Both the position numbers and the translations under genes were made by a program. From Devosia sp. (GTDB taxonomy: Bacteria > Pseudomonadota > Alphaproteobacteria > Rhizobiales > Devosiaceae), in NCBI GenBank assembly GCA_028290225.1, contig JAQGKH010000198.1:1-14713 (forward strand): DNA of 14,713 bases, given 5' to 3'. The notes beneath the pieces were generated by a model. That model searched no databases and was not told the origin of the DNA. It saw only the letters and a program-made list of their open reading frames with translations. The number at the start of each line of letters is the position of its first letter. Position 1 is the first letter of the stretch. Below are positions 6,474-13,056 of this stretch, piece after piece.

Positions 6474-7235
6474 CTAGGCAGCCGCGTCCTCCGGCTCCTG
6501 CGCGGCGATGGTGACCCCTTCGCTCTCCAGTGCCAGCCGCACCGCTCGCGCGAGGTCCACGGCGCCCGGTGTATCGCCATGCAGGCAGATCGAGCGCGCC
6601 GACGACGCCAGCACCGTGCCGTCGATGGCGACGATCTCGCCCCTTTGTGCCAGGCGCACGCATCGCGCGATCACCGCCTTCTCCTCGTCAATGACCGCAC
6701 CCGCTTCGGATCGCGATACCAGCATGCCCCCCGCCGTATAGGCGCGGTCGGCATAGGCTTCGCGGATCAAGGGCAGGCCGACAGCCTTGGCCGCCCGCAC
6801 CTGTTCGCTGTTGTCGAGCGCCAGCACCGCCATGCGCGGGCTCATCGCCTGGATGGTGCCAAACACCCCCACCGCGAAAGCCAGTTCCTCGGCCGTCTGG
6901 TTGGCCAGGGCCCCATGCAGTTTCACGTAAGCCAGTTCAGTGCCCACCTCGTCGGCAACCGAGCGGATCAGCAGCATCTGCGCGCGGATCTGGCCCAGCA
7001 ACTGATCCATGGGCAAGACCAGCCGGAAGCGTCCGAAGCGCGCCGGATCGGCATAGCCGGGATGGGCCCCGGCGCGGATGCCGCGCCCCTTGCAGGTCGA
7101 CAGCACCTGCCGGATGGTGCCGGTATCCCCCGCATGCCCGCCACAGGCGATCGAGGCGCTGGACACGATCTCGAGCAGTTGCTCGTCGGTGCCCATGCCC
7201 TCGCCAAGATCGGCATTGAGGTCGATCGATGTCAT
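6474..7235 (-). CDS. pxpA: 5-oxoprolinase subunit PxpA (LamB/YcsF family)
   Basis: 253-residue cytosolic subunit of the prokaryotic ATP-dependent 5-oxoprolinase PxpABC, which opens 5-oxoproline (pyroglutamate) to glutamate. LamB/YcsF signatures are seen: SIDLNADLGEG at the N-terminus, SIACGGHAGD (about 28-37), RAGAHPGYAD (about 54-63), AYVKLHGAL (about 102-110), and near the end SICLHGDTPGAVDLAR. The length fits the family. The ATG at 7235-7233 overlaps the TGA of pxpC as ATGA, so translation is coupled. It is the last gene of the operon and ends one base from the stop of the convergent channel gene. Confidence 0.95.
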   Translation of the reverse strand: MTSIDLNADLGEGMGTDEQLLEIVSSASIACGGHAGDTGTIRQVLSTCKGRGIRAGAHPGYADPARFGRFRLVLPMDQLLGQIRAQMLLIRSVADEVGTELAYVKLHGALANQTAEELAFAVGVFGTIQAMSPRMAVLALDNSEQVRAAKAVGLPLIREAYADRAYTAGGMLVSRSEAGAVIDEEKAVIARCVRLAQRGEIVAIDGTVLASSARSICLHGDTPGAVDLARAVRLALESEGVTIAAQEPEDAAA

Positions 7236-8140
7236 GGGCCCCCTCCGCGTAACAGCCGCTGCGCATGTTCAACGGTGACCGGTTGGAACGCAAGCGGGGT
7301 GCCGGGCCGCTGCTGGGCGAACCGATCGAGGTCGGCCGAGATAATGGTGGCAATCCGGGGATAGCCGCCGGTCGGCTGGTGGTCGCGCATCAACACGATC
7401 GGCGTTCCATCTCCCAGGATCTGGATATCTCCGGGTACGATTGCATCCGATACGAGGGACAGGGCGCTGGCCCCCGCAAAAACCGCGGCCGGATCGGCCA
7501 GCCGCACGCCCATGCGGTCCATCTGCGGCGTCACCATGAACCGGGTGCCCACAAAGGCCTGCCGCGTTGCCGGTGCGAACAGATCGGCATGAATGCCCCA
7601 GATCACGCGAAACGCCGCCTCGGTCGGCACTGGCGCGGGTTGAGCAGCGGGCGACACTGTTGGCGCCGGAGAGCCGAGATATAGCCGATCCCGGGCGCGC
7701 AGCGGGCGTCCGGCGAGCCCGCCCAGCTGGGCCCGGCTATTCGTTGCAACGCTACCCAGAACGGACGGGAGGTCAAACTCATGGTCAAAGCGCAGATAGC
7801 CGTAATTGCCCCGCGCCCCCGGTGTCACCACCAGCCGCTCGCCAGCCTGCAGCAAGGCGGTGCCAGGCCATTCCAGCTCCACCCCGTTATGCCGGACGCA
7901 AAACTCTGCGCCCGCAAAGCCTACGCGGCAGGAGCCAGCTACTACCGCCAGTTCAAGCCCGGCCGCGGTGAATTCCACGCCACCTGCCGCCGCGGCACCC
8001 ACCATCGCCGCCGCCAGGGCAAACCCACCCCGATCCATGGGACCCGAAGCGCTGATGCCGGCGCCCAGCAATCCATGGCGCCCCGCATCCTGGATGGTGG
8101 TGAGCGGCCCCGCCCGCACCATTTCGATCACGGCGCTCAC
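7232..8140 (-). CDS. pxpC: 5-oxoprolinase subunit PxpC (carboxyltransferase-like C domain)
   Basis: 302-residue subunit of 5-oxoprolinase, related to the C-terminal half of the allophanate hydrolase KipA/KipI family and often annotated as a biotin-dependent carboxyltransferase. Typical marks are PLTTIQDAGRHG (about 12-23), SGPMDRGGFALA, the YLRFDHEFDLP region, a PQMDRMGVRL stretch and the conserved IVLMRDHQPTGGYPRIATI. The start codon is GTG (8140-8138), which overlaps the pxpB stop as GTGA; the next in-frame methionine would cut off the first six residues. No biotin-enzyme partner is present, which supports the Pxp reading over a urea carboxylase one. Confidence 0.94.
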   Translation of the reverse strand: MSAVIEMVRAGPLTTIQDAGRHGLLGAGISASGPMDRGGFALAAAMVGAAAAGGVEFTAAGLELAVVAGSCRVGFAGAEFCVRHNGVELEWPGTALLQAGERLVVTPGARGNYGYLRFDHEFDLPSVLGSVATNSRAQLGGLAGRPLRARDRLYLGSPAPTVSPAAQPAPVPTEAAFRVIWGIHADLFAPATRQAFVGTRFMVTPQMDRMGVRLADPAAVFAGASALSLVSDAIVPGDIQILGDGTPIVLMRDHQPTGGYPRIATIISADLDRFAQQRPGTPLAFQPVTVEHAQRLLRGGGP

Positions 8141-8808
8141 GGCTCGGCCTCGAACACCACGCGGTCTCCGGCGGCAAGCCGCGTCGGCGACGCCGCCGCT
8201 GGGTCGAAATTACGAAACCCCGTGCGCCCGATCACATGCCAGCCGGTGGGTATTTCGGTCGCCGCAATGGCGGTCTGCCCGGCCGCAAATAGGATACTGC
8301 CCGCCGGCACCGCGCGCCGCACCTGCGTTCGGCGCGGCAGAACCAGGCCTGGCGGGTGAAACCCGCAATACACGAATCCCGGCGCGAAGCCGGTGGCCAG
8401 CACGCGCAGCGGCGCCTGGTTATGCGCTTTCACGAACTCGGCCGTATTGAGATGCAGCGAATGGGCCACCGCTTCAAGATCAGGTCCATCGGCCCCGCCA
8501 AAGCGCACCTGCACCCGGTGCTCGGACCCAGCGAACCCCAGGCTGTCGACTCCGGCCAAGCGCAACCGCAACTCGCCGGCCATCTGCTGGAACGCGGTTG
8601 CAAGGGGATCATAGCGCACCAGCACCGAAACCAGATTCGATACCACCTCGACCATTCCGGGCACCTGCGCATGCCGGAGCGCCGCAGCATAGGCCACCGC
8701 GGCACTGTTGCCGGCTTGGGTCAACGTCTCCCCGAACCGCACCAGCACCGCCCCATCGCCAAGCGGCAAGATGGTCGGCTTGCCAAGTGGTGGACCGGGC
8801 TCAGACAT
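8137..8808 (-). CDS. pxpB: 5-oxoprolinase subunit PxpB (KipI-like)
   Basis: 223-residue KipI/AHS1-type subunit that works with PxpC and PxpA in ATP-driven ring opening of 5-oxoproline. The hallmark TGFAPGFVYCGF is present (about 139-150), followed by LPRRTQVRRAVPAGSI and AIAATEIPTGWHVIGRTG, all typical of the domain. It is the first gene of the operon in the order pxpB-pxpC-pxpA, the same as in E. coli. The ATG at 8808-8806 is used; only a distant purine-rich stretch could be its Shine-Dalgarno. The proteins seem intact and none of the three is fused. No dedicated transporter or regulator lies next to the operon. Confidence 0.94.
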   Translation of the reverse strand: MSEPGPPLGKPTILPLGDGAVLVRFGETLTQAGNSAAVAYAAALRHAQVPGMVEVVSNLVSVLVRYDPLATAFQQMAGELRLRLAGVDSLGFAGSEHRVQVRFGGADGPDLEAVAHSLHLNTAEFVKAHNQAPLRVLATGFAPGFVYCGFHPPGLVLPRRTQVRRAVPAGSILFAAGQTAIAATEIPTGWHVIGRTGFRNFDPAAASPTRLAAGDRVVFEAEP

Positions 8809-8922
8809 CGCACACGAGATCAGCTATCCCCGCACCGCCTGCACGGGGCCAAGGGCGATGATGTGGCTCGAAACAGGCAATGGCTGCTCTTGGTCGATGA
8901 TGAATGCTGGTGATCAACAGGG

Positions 8923-9099
8923 CTAGTTGGGGTCGCGACCCTCCTGCTCGATCACCGCATCGAAGAGCTGGCGCGCCTGTCCTGCCCCAATCGCCTCGAT
9001 GGCAACAGCGGCAATGGCGGCAAACAGCTCGGCGATTTCCTGGGGATCGGTGATCTCGGCGTCGTCATCCTCGGCGTCGGCGTTAATTAGAATGAACAT
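8923..9099 (-). CDS. Small acidic hypothetical protein (58 aa)
   Basis: I do not recognise this 58-residue protein. It starts MFILINADAEDDDAEITDP, so a short hydrophobic beta-like start is followed by a strongly acidic stretch, and then a probable helix rich in Ala and Ile (AELFAAIAAVAIEAIGAG). The ATG at 9099-9097 has a strong GGAGG five bases upstream, which argues that it is a real gene and that the longer frame to 9165 is not used. It lies on the same strand as the pxp operon, 114 bases upstream of pxpB, and behind another small gene at 9214-9450. An AT-rich stretch (about 9150-9170) upstream may hold its promoter. Confidence 0.6.
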   Translation of the reverse strand: MFILINADAEDDDAEITDPQEIAELFAAIAAVAIEAIGAGQARQLFDAVIEQEGRDPN

Positions 9100-9213
9100 A
9101 CGCGCCTCCAAAGTAGCCAATGACTGAAGTGTGCTTCGATTCATGTTACGGAATAAATAATGCAAATTTGCCGATCAGCCGGATAGGCGGGTTGTCAGGA
9201 AGGTCAGCCAGAC

Positions 9214-9450
9214 TTACTCTTCGCCCGCATCGAGCTTGTCGAGATAGGCCTCGATATCGGCGAGCGTCGCGGTGAACGGCAACGGGTCGTGCCCGTAGAC
9301 CACCGCAAAGCTCTCATCATTGCGCAGCGCATGGCCGCCCTTGCCCATCTTGGCCGTCAGCTTTTCCGCCGTGAGGATGGTCAAGCCATGCCGTCCGGCA
9401 ACCCGCCGCAGCCGGCGCATGATCGATGCATCAAAGTCGCGTCTGCTCAC
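9214..9450 (-). CDS. Small hypothetical protein (78 aa)
   Basis: Unrecognised 78-residue protein. It begins with a basic stretch (SRRDFDASIMRRLRRVAGRHG), has a middle with TAEKLTAKMGKGGHAL, and ends with an acidic helix (LADIEAYLDKLDAGEE). No signal peptide or membrane segment is seen. The start is GTG at 9450-9448 with GAGG five bases before it; the next ATG would remove ten residues including part of the basic stretch. It stands on the same strand as the 58-residue gene, separated by 114 bases, so the two may form a unit. It sits at the boundary between the metabolic and polysaccharide regions. Confidence 0.6.
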   Translation of the reverse strand: MSRRDFDASIMRRLRRVAGRHGLTILTAEKLTAKMGKGGHALRNDESFAVVYGHDPLPFTATLADIEAYLDKLDAGEE

Positions 9451-9771
9451 ATTATCCTCGGCTAAACCTGTTGCTGCGCGCCGACCGCTGACGATCCATG
9501 CCGCACTTCCCGCTTGCCGCGGGCCATCCCGTCCGCCGTCCTACTCCGCGGGCCCGCTCACCTGCAAGGCGAGATTGCCCAGCGGTGCCAGGACCGTTTC
9601 CCGCCGCGAGGGTCTCGCCGGGCTGTCCGCGAAAGTCTCGCAGCAAGAACCCCTCATCTCATCACAACAACAAACACGTTCTGGCGCTGTCAATGCTATC
9701 GGCAAAGCCGGGCCACCAATGCTTGTACGCGTTTTACGATTCTTGTTCGCAGTTCATCTTTTATTTACCCC
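9451..9771. other. Intergenic region before the exoA-like gene
   Basis: This 321-base gap separates divergent genes. A frame in register with the glycosyltransferase stays open back to 9514, but its translation is not protein-like (many Arg, Cys and Thr in no pattern). The second half is AT-richer, with CA-rich (about 9657-9680) and T-rich (9735-9770) stretches. It should hold the promoter of the polysaccharide genes and that of the small gene at 9450. I cannot point to a clear -35/-10 pair, repeat or terminator. Confidence 0.5.
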
Positions 9772-10842
9772 ATGCAGAGCGATTGCCGCCGGCTGTTGCG
9801 CCAGTTTGGTCTTCTGTACGGGAATATACTATTGGGAGAATCAATCCTTGTTGTTATTCCGACGCTGAACGAGGAAGCCCATATCTGGGATGTGCTGCGC
9901 TCCTTGTCCAGTGATCCGCTCGCACCCGACATGCGCATCGTGGTGGCCGATGGCGGCAGCACCGATCGCACCCAGGGCCTCGTGCAGCAGTTTGCCCAGT
10001 CCGCACCAGCGGTTCGGCTACTCCGTAATCCCCAACGGCTGCAAAGCGCCGGCGTGAACCTTGCGGCCCGGCTGTTTGGGGGTGGATGCCGCTTTCTTGT
10101 CCGCATCGATGCCCATGCCAGCTATCCGCCCGATTATGTGAGCCAGCTGGTAGCGGCGCAGCAGCAAACCGGCGCCAATTCCGTCGTGGTATCCATGAAG
10201 GCGGTCGGCCAGGCTCCGCTGCAAGTGGCGATCGCCGAAGCCCAGAATTCGGTTTACGGCACCGGCGGGTCAGCCCACCGCACTGCTTCGGTTGGTCGAT
10301 GGGTGGAGCACGGGCACCACGCGCTGTTCTGCATGGATGATTTTCTGGCCGTGGGCGGCTACAACGAGGCCCTGAGCCACAATGAAGATGCCGAACTCGA
10401 CATGCGTCTGTCCCGTTCGGGACGGCGGCTGTACCTGGCGGCTCTCACCATCCAATATTATCCGCGCGATCGGCTCGATCGGCTATGGCGGCAATATTTC
10501 AATTTCGGCCGCGGGCGTGCCCGTACCGCGCTGATGCACCGTCAGGCGCCCAATGCGCGGCGCTGGCTGGTGATCCTGCTGCTTCCCGCGCTTGCCTTGG
10601 CGCTTTTGACGCCCGCATATCCCCTCGCCGCCCTGCCGCTCGCACTGTGGACGGCGATAATCCTCGCCTTTGCCGGGCGCTGGTCCAGCAGGCACGGGAT
10701 GTTCCACGGTGTCACGGCCGCTGTCGCTGGCGCCATCATGCAGCTCGCCTGGTCCGCCGGATTTCACGCGCAACTGCTGGTGAGCTTGCCCGCGACCCTG
10801 CTGTCGAAATCGGACGCGGTGCCGCCGTCTCAGGCTCAATAA
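9772..10842 (+). CDS. exoA: ExoA-family GT2 glycosyltransferase (surface polysaccharide)
   Basis: Family 2 glycosyltransferase close to ExoA, which adds a glucose from UDP-glucose to the lipid-linked precursor in succinoglycan synthesis. Visible motifs in order: ILVVIPTLNEEAHI (from about residue 24), VVADGGSTDRT (about 56-66), RIDAHASYPPDYV (DxD-like, about 110), YGTGGSAHRT, RWVEHGHHALF, SHNEDAELDMRLSRSG (catalytic ED region, about 205) and RQYFNFGRGRAR (about 240), then two or three hydrophobic C-terminal segments from about 264. The start is uncertain: ATG 9772 has no Shine-Dalgarno, while TTG 9832 has GGGA eight bases before it and gives 336 residues, nearer to known ExoA. The gene symbol is by resemblance; the rest of an exo cluster is not in view. 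Confidence 0.85.
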   Translation: MQSDCRRLLRQFGLLYGNILLGESILVVIPTLNEEAHIWDVLRSLSSDPLAPDMRIVVADGGSTDRTQGLVQQFAQSAPAVRLLRNPQRLQSAGVNLAARLFGGGCRFLVRIDAHASYPPDYVSQLVAAQQQTGANSVVVSMKAVGQAPLQVAIAEAQNSVYGTGGSAHRTASVGRWVEHGHHALFCMDDFLAVGGYNEALSHNEDAELDMRLSRSGRRLYLAALTIQYYPRDRLDRLWRQYFNFGRGRARTALMHRQAPNARRWLVILLLPALALALLTPAYPLAALPLALWTAIILAFAGRWSSRHGMFHGVTAAVAGAIMQLAWSAGFHAQLLVSLPATLLSKSDAVPPSQAQ

Positions 10843-10920
10843 GGCCTTGTCGCTTGCTATGGTGCTGTGGTGCCAGCTAGACTCGCCCGGTTTCAACAAG
10901 CATTCGGCAGTCCGGCAGCA

Positions 10921-11274
10921 ATGAAAGTTCCGTTTCGAATGTTCCAAACCCGCTCGCCCGAGCGCGACCGGGAGCAGGACCGCACCCGCATCGAGCGCAT
11001 GCGCCGCGTGGTGACCTCGGAATTACAGGCGGCTGTCAACGAGCGCGACGGGCTGACCAGGCGTCGGGAACGTGATTATGCCGTGGCGGCGACCTCACTG
11101 TCGCAGTTGGGGGAATTCGGTGAACGCTCGGCCGCCGACGAGAAATCCATCTCCGAGCTGGAACGCAATGCCGAGCGCGCCAACACCCGGATCAACAGCT
11201 TGAACGCACAGATAGCATCCATTCAGCGGCTCATGGGGTTGCTGAACGAAATGGACAATTTGCCCAGCCAGTAA
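10921..11274 (+). CDS. Small coiled-coil hypothetical protein
   Basis: 117-residue protein of unknown family between two glycosyltransferase genes. From about residue 10 it is rich in Arg and Glu (RSPERDREQDRTRIERM), and from about 30 to the end the pattern suits a long helix or coiled coil (VTSELQAAVNERDGL, SELERNAERANTRINSLNA, SIQRLMGLLNEMD). There is no signal peptide or membrane segment. The start is open: ATG 10921, ATG 10939 or GTG 10867 are in frame and none has a good Shine-Dalgarno. It lies 78 bases after the exoA-like gene, so co-transcription is likely. A structural or adaptor role in polysaccharide assembly is only a guess from context. Confidence 0.6.
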   Translation: MKVPFRMFQTRSPERDREQDRTRIERMRRVVTSELQAAVNERDGLTRRRERDYAVAATSLSQLGEFGERSAADEKSISELERNAERANTRINSLNAQIASIQRLMGLLNEMDNLPSQ

Positions 11275-11450
11275 AGCCCTGGCGCATCCAGCCGGATGTC
11301 GCTTGCAAGGACCGCCGGCAAGTCCGCGCAACCAGCAGTACTCGCGGCGAATCTGCGACCTCCGGGCTTCACTGCATGGGTTCTGATGCTGCACCGAGGC
11401 GAGAGCAGGAGGCTTTGCAGCCTGCGCGGAGCGCGCTATGTGTGCTCCCC

Positions 11451-12635
11451 ATGGCTCTGGACCTCGCGCAAATTCACCCTGACATCTTCCGCTATTCACG
11501 GGTGGAGCTCGATCCCGCCGGGCCCCTCTTGCGCATGCCGATGGAGCCTGGGCGCACTCGTCCGCCTGCCTTTTGGGAGAAGTTCGACGCCACCCACCTC
11601 TTTTATGATGTGTTTCGTGATCACAGTGGCCGGCACGTCTATCTGATCGGGCCTATGGCGCTGAACCTCGGCCCGATGCTAGAAGCGATGACGGTGACTG
11701 GCCAACCCTCCGGCACCACGGTGCGCCTGCGTGTTCATCAGGCCATCCAGGCAACCATTGCCCGTGCGACGCTGCCGCCGGGCGACAACATACTAGCGAT
11801 GAGTCTGGATGGTCAGAGCTGGTCGGTGCCCATACAGCCCAACCAGAGCGTCTCCTTTGACAAAGACCGCATCATCCTTGCCGTCAACAAGGACAACGAG
11901 CTGCCCTGGATCACCGATTGGGCACGCTTCTACGTCAAGGAGCATGGCGCCACTGCGGCGGTGCTCTACGACAACGGCTCCACGAGCTACTCCATGGCAG
12001 AACTCACAGCGGCGCTGGCGGGTGTTGATGGGTTGGAAAAGTTTCTCGTCATTCCCTGGCCGTTCCGCTTCGGCACGCGCGACCATGGTTTTTCAGGCCA
12101 TCGCTTCGGCGAGAATTGGGCCCGCTTTGCCCAACCCCCGCTTTTTACCCACTTCTTCCGGAAATACTCGATGCACGCCCGCTCGATGCTCAGCGTCGAT
12201 ATCGACGAGCTTGTGGTCTCCCCCTTCCGCAAATCGGTGTTCAAGGCGGTGGAGCAGGCGCCTTTTGGCCTGGTGCGGTTCAACCGCATTTGGGTGCTGA
12301 ACAAGCGCGCAAGCGAGGGCCTGCCCCGCCATGCCGACTATGTCATCCGCAAGCGCGGCGCCGCTGCGCGCGATCGAGGCAAGAAATGGGGTGTAGCGCC
12401 GGGACGGGCTTTCCTCGCCTCCTGGCGGGCACAGATGTGGACCCACCAGGTGCGCGGCTGGTTCAACCTCGCCGGTTCACGGAACGATTTTTACGGCTAC
12501 CACTTCCGCGGCATCAGCCACGCCTGGAATTACGACCGATCCGATGCCGGAGCCTTTGACCCCAAGCTTCACGAGCGAGACCAACTGCTCATCAAGACCT
12601 TCGCTGACGTTTTCGGGTCGAAGCAGCGCCGATAG
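11451..12635 (+). CDS. GT92/GT2_4-like glycosyltransferase with N-terminal module
   Basis: 394-residue cytosolic protein. The second half matches the GT92/GT2_4 type: NELPWITDWARFYVKEHGA (about 147-165), AVLYDNGSTSYS, a WPFRFG block, then SVDIDELVV (DxD metal and sugar-nucleotide motif, about 247-255), GLVRFNRIWV and YGYHFRGISHAWNY (about 349-362). The first 140 residues (FYDVFRDHSGRHVYLIGP, then a beta-rich region) form a separate, unassigned module. Donor and acceptor sugars are unknown. The ATG at 11451 begins the recognisable protein, although the frame is open from an ATG at 11376; neither has a strong Shine-Dalgarno. It follows the coiled-coil gene by 176 bases on the same strand. It probably works on the same polysaccharide as the exoA-like gene. 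Confidence 0.75.
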   Translation: MALDLAQIHPDIFRYSRVELDPAGPLLRMPMEPGRTRPPAFWEKFDATHLFYDVFRDHSGRHVYLIGPMALNLGPMLEAMTVTGQPSGTTVRLRVHQAIQATIARATLPPGDNILAMSLDGQSWSVPIQPNQSVSFDKDRIILAVNKDNELPWITDWARFYVKEHGATAAVLYDNGSTSYSMAELTAALAGVDGLEKFLVIPWPFRFGTRDHGFSGHRFGENWARFAQPPLFTHFFRKYSMHARSMLSVDIDELVVSPFRKSVFKAVEQAPFGLVRFNRIWVLNKRASEGLPRHADYVIRKRGAAARDRGKKWGVAPGRAFLASWRAQMWTHQVRGWFNLAGSRNDFYGYHFRGISHAWNYDRSDAGAFDPKLHERDQLLIKTFADVFGSKQRR

Positions 12636-12723
12636 GCAGGCCTTACCGATTACAGAGATCTTCCTTACGCTACACTCGCGAGTGTCCGATGCAAATTGCC
12701 TGGCACAGTTGAGGCCGGTGTAG

Positions 12724-12870
12724 ACGCTGCGGATTGCAGGAACTGCCGGAATTTCTGGGGACCTGACTCCAGAGAAAAGCGGCAGTAAGCACCTCGCCGT
12801 GCTTTTCACCGGTGCCCGGTTAGGGGAAATCCTCAAGCTGGAATGGCGCCGCAGGGGAGCTCCGAAATGA
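12724..12870 (+). pseudogene. Tyrosine recombinase (phage integrase) remnant
   Basis: The frame between a TAG (12721-12723) and a TGA (12868-12870) encodes HLAVLFTGARLGEILKLEWR from 12790. This matches the box around the first catalytic arginine of tyrosine recombinases (the LLLTGxRxGEILxLxW pattern). Upstream, EKSGSK joins on without a start codon, and downstream the frame stops after RRRGAPK. The remaining core (HxxR, tyrosine) is not found, so only some 30 codons survive. It is a scar of an integrated element, not a working enzyme. Confidence 0.7.
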
Positions 12871-12992
12871 AGCCCTCCATACTCCAACCTGGGGGATGCC
12901 GCTTTGGGGTTGCCCCTGCCGAATGGCCTAAGCGCTCGGTGCAGCGCATCGACCGCGGAGCTGCGAGGTGCGTAAAATTTAAACCGTCAATT

Positions 12993-13014
12993 GAGGAAAG
13001 AAGAAGGTTTCCTC
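12993..13014. repeat. GAGGAAA/TTTCCTC inverted repeat upstream of the FecR gene
   Basis: Perfect 7-bp arms (12993-12999 and 13008-13014) around an 8-base purine spacer, ending 42 bases before the GTG start. It may be an operator or an mRNA hairpin; no T-tract follows, so it is not a terminator. Confidence 0.35.
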
Positions 13015-13056
13015 TGGCAATGTGTGGTTGCCCAAAGAGGCCGAGGAGGATTAGCC

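Larger units (their letters stand above)
12636..13056. other. Gene-poor region with integrase scrap, before the FecR gene
   Basis: 421 bases without an intact gene. It holds a 14-base perfect palindrome (12672-12685), the tyrosine-recombinase remnant (12724-12870), and a GAGGAAA/TTTCCTC dyad (12993-13014) near the FecR-type gene. The promoter of that gene should lie in the AT-rich stretch around 12970-12992, but no clear boxes are seen. Confidence 0.55.

Noticed and set aside
6159..7364. 401-residue plus-strand frame across the channel end and pxpA
   Set aside because: It has no protein-like pattern and lies opposite pxpA, whose family motifs are clear.
9825..9830. TATACT box as a promoter inside the exoA-like N-terminus
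   Set aside because: No suitable -35 lies at 16-18 bases; the nearest TTG-type boxes are 13 or 23 bases away.
12672..12685. 14-base perfect palindrome ACACTCGCGAGTGT
   Set aside because: About one such palindrome is expected by chance in a window this size, and nothing around it shows a role.
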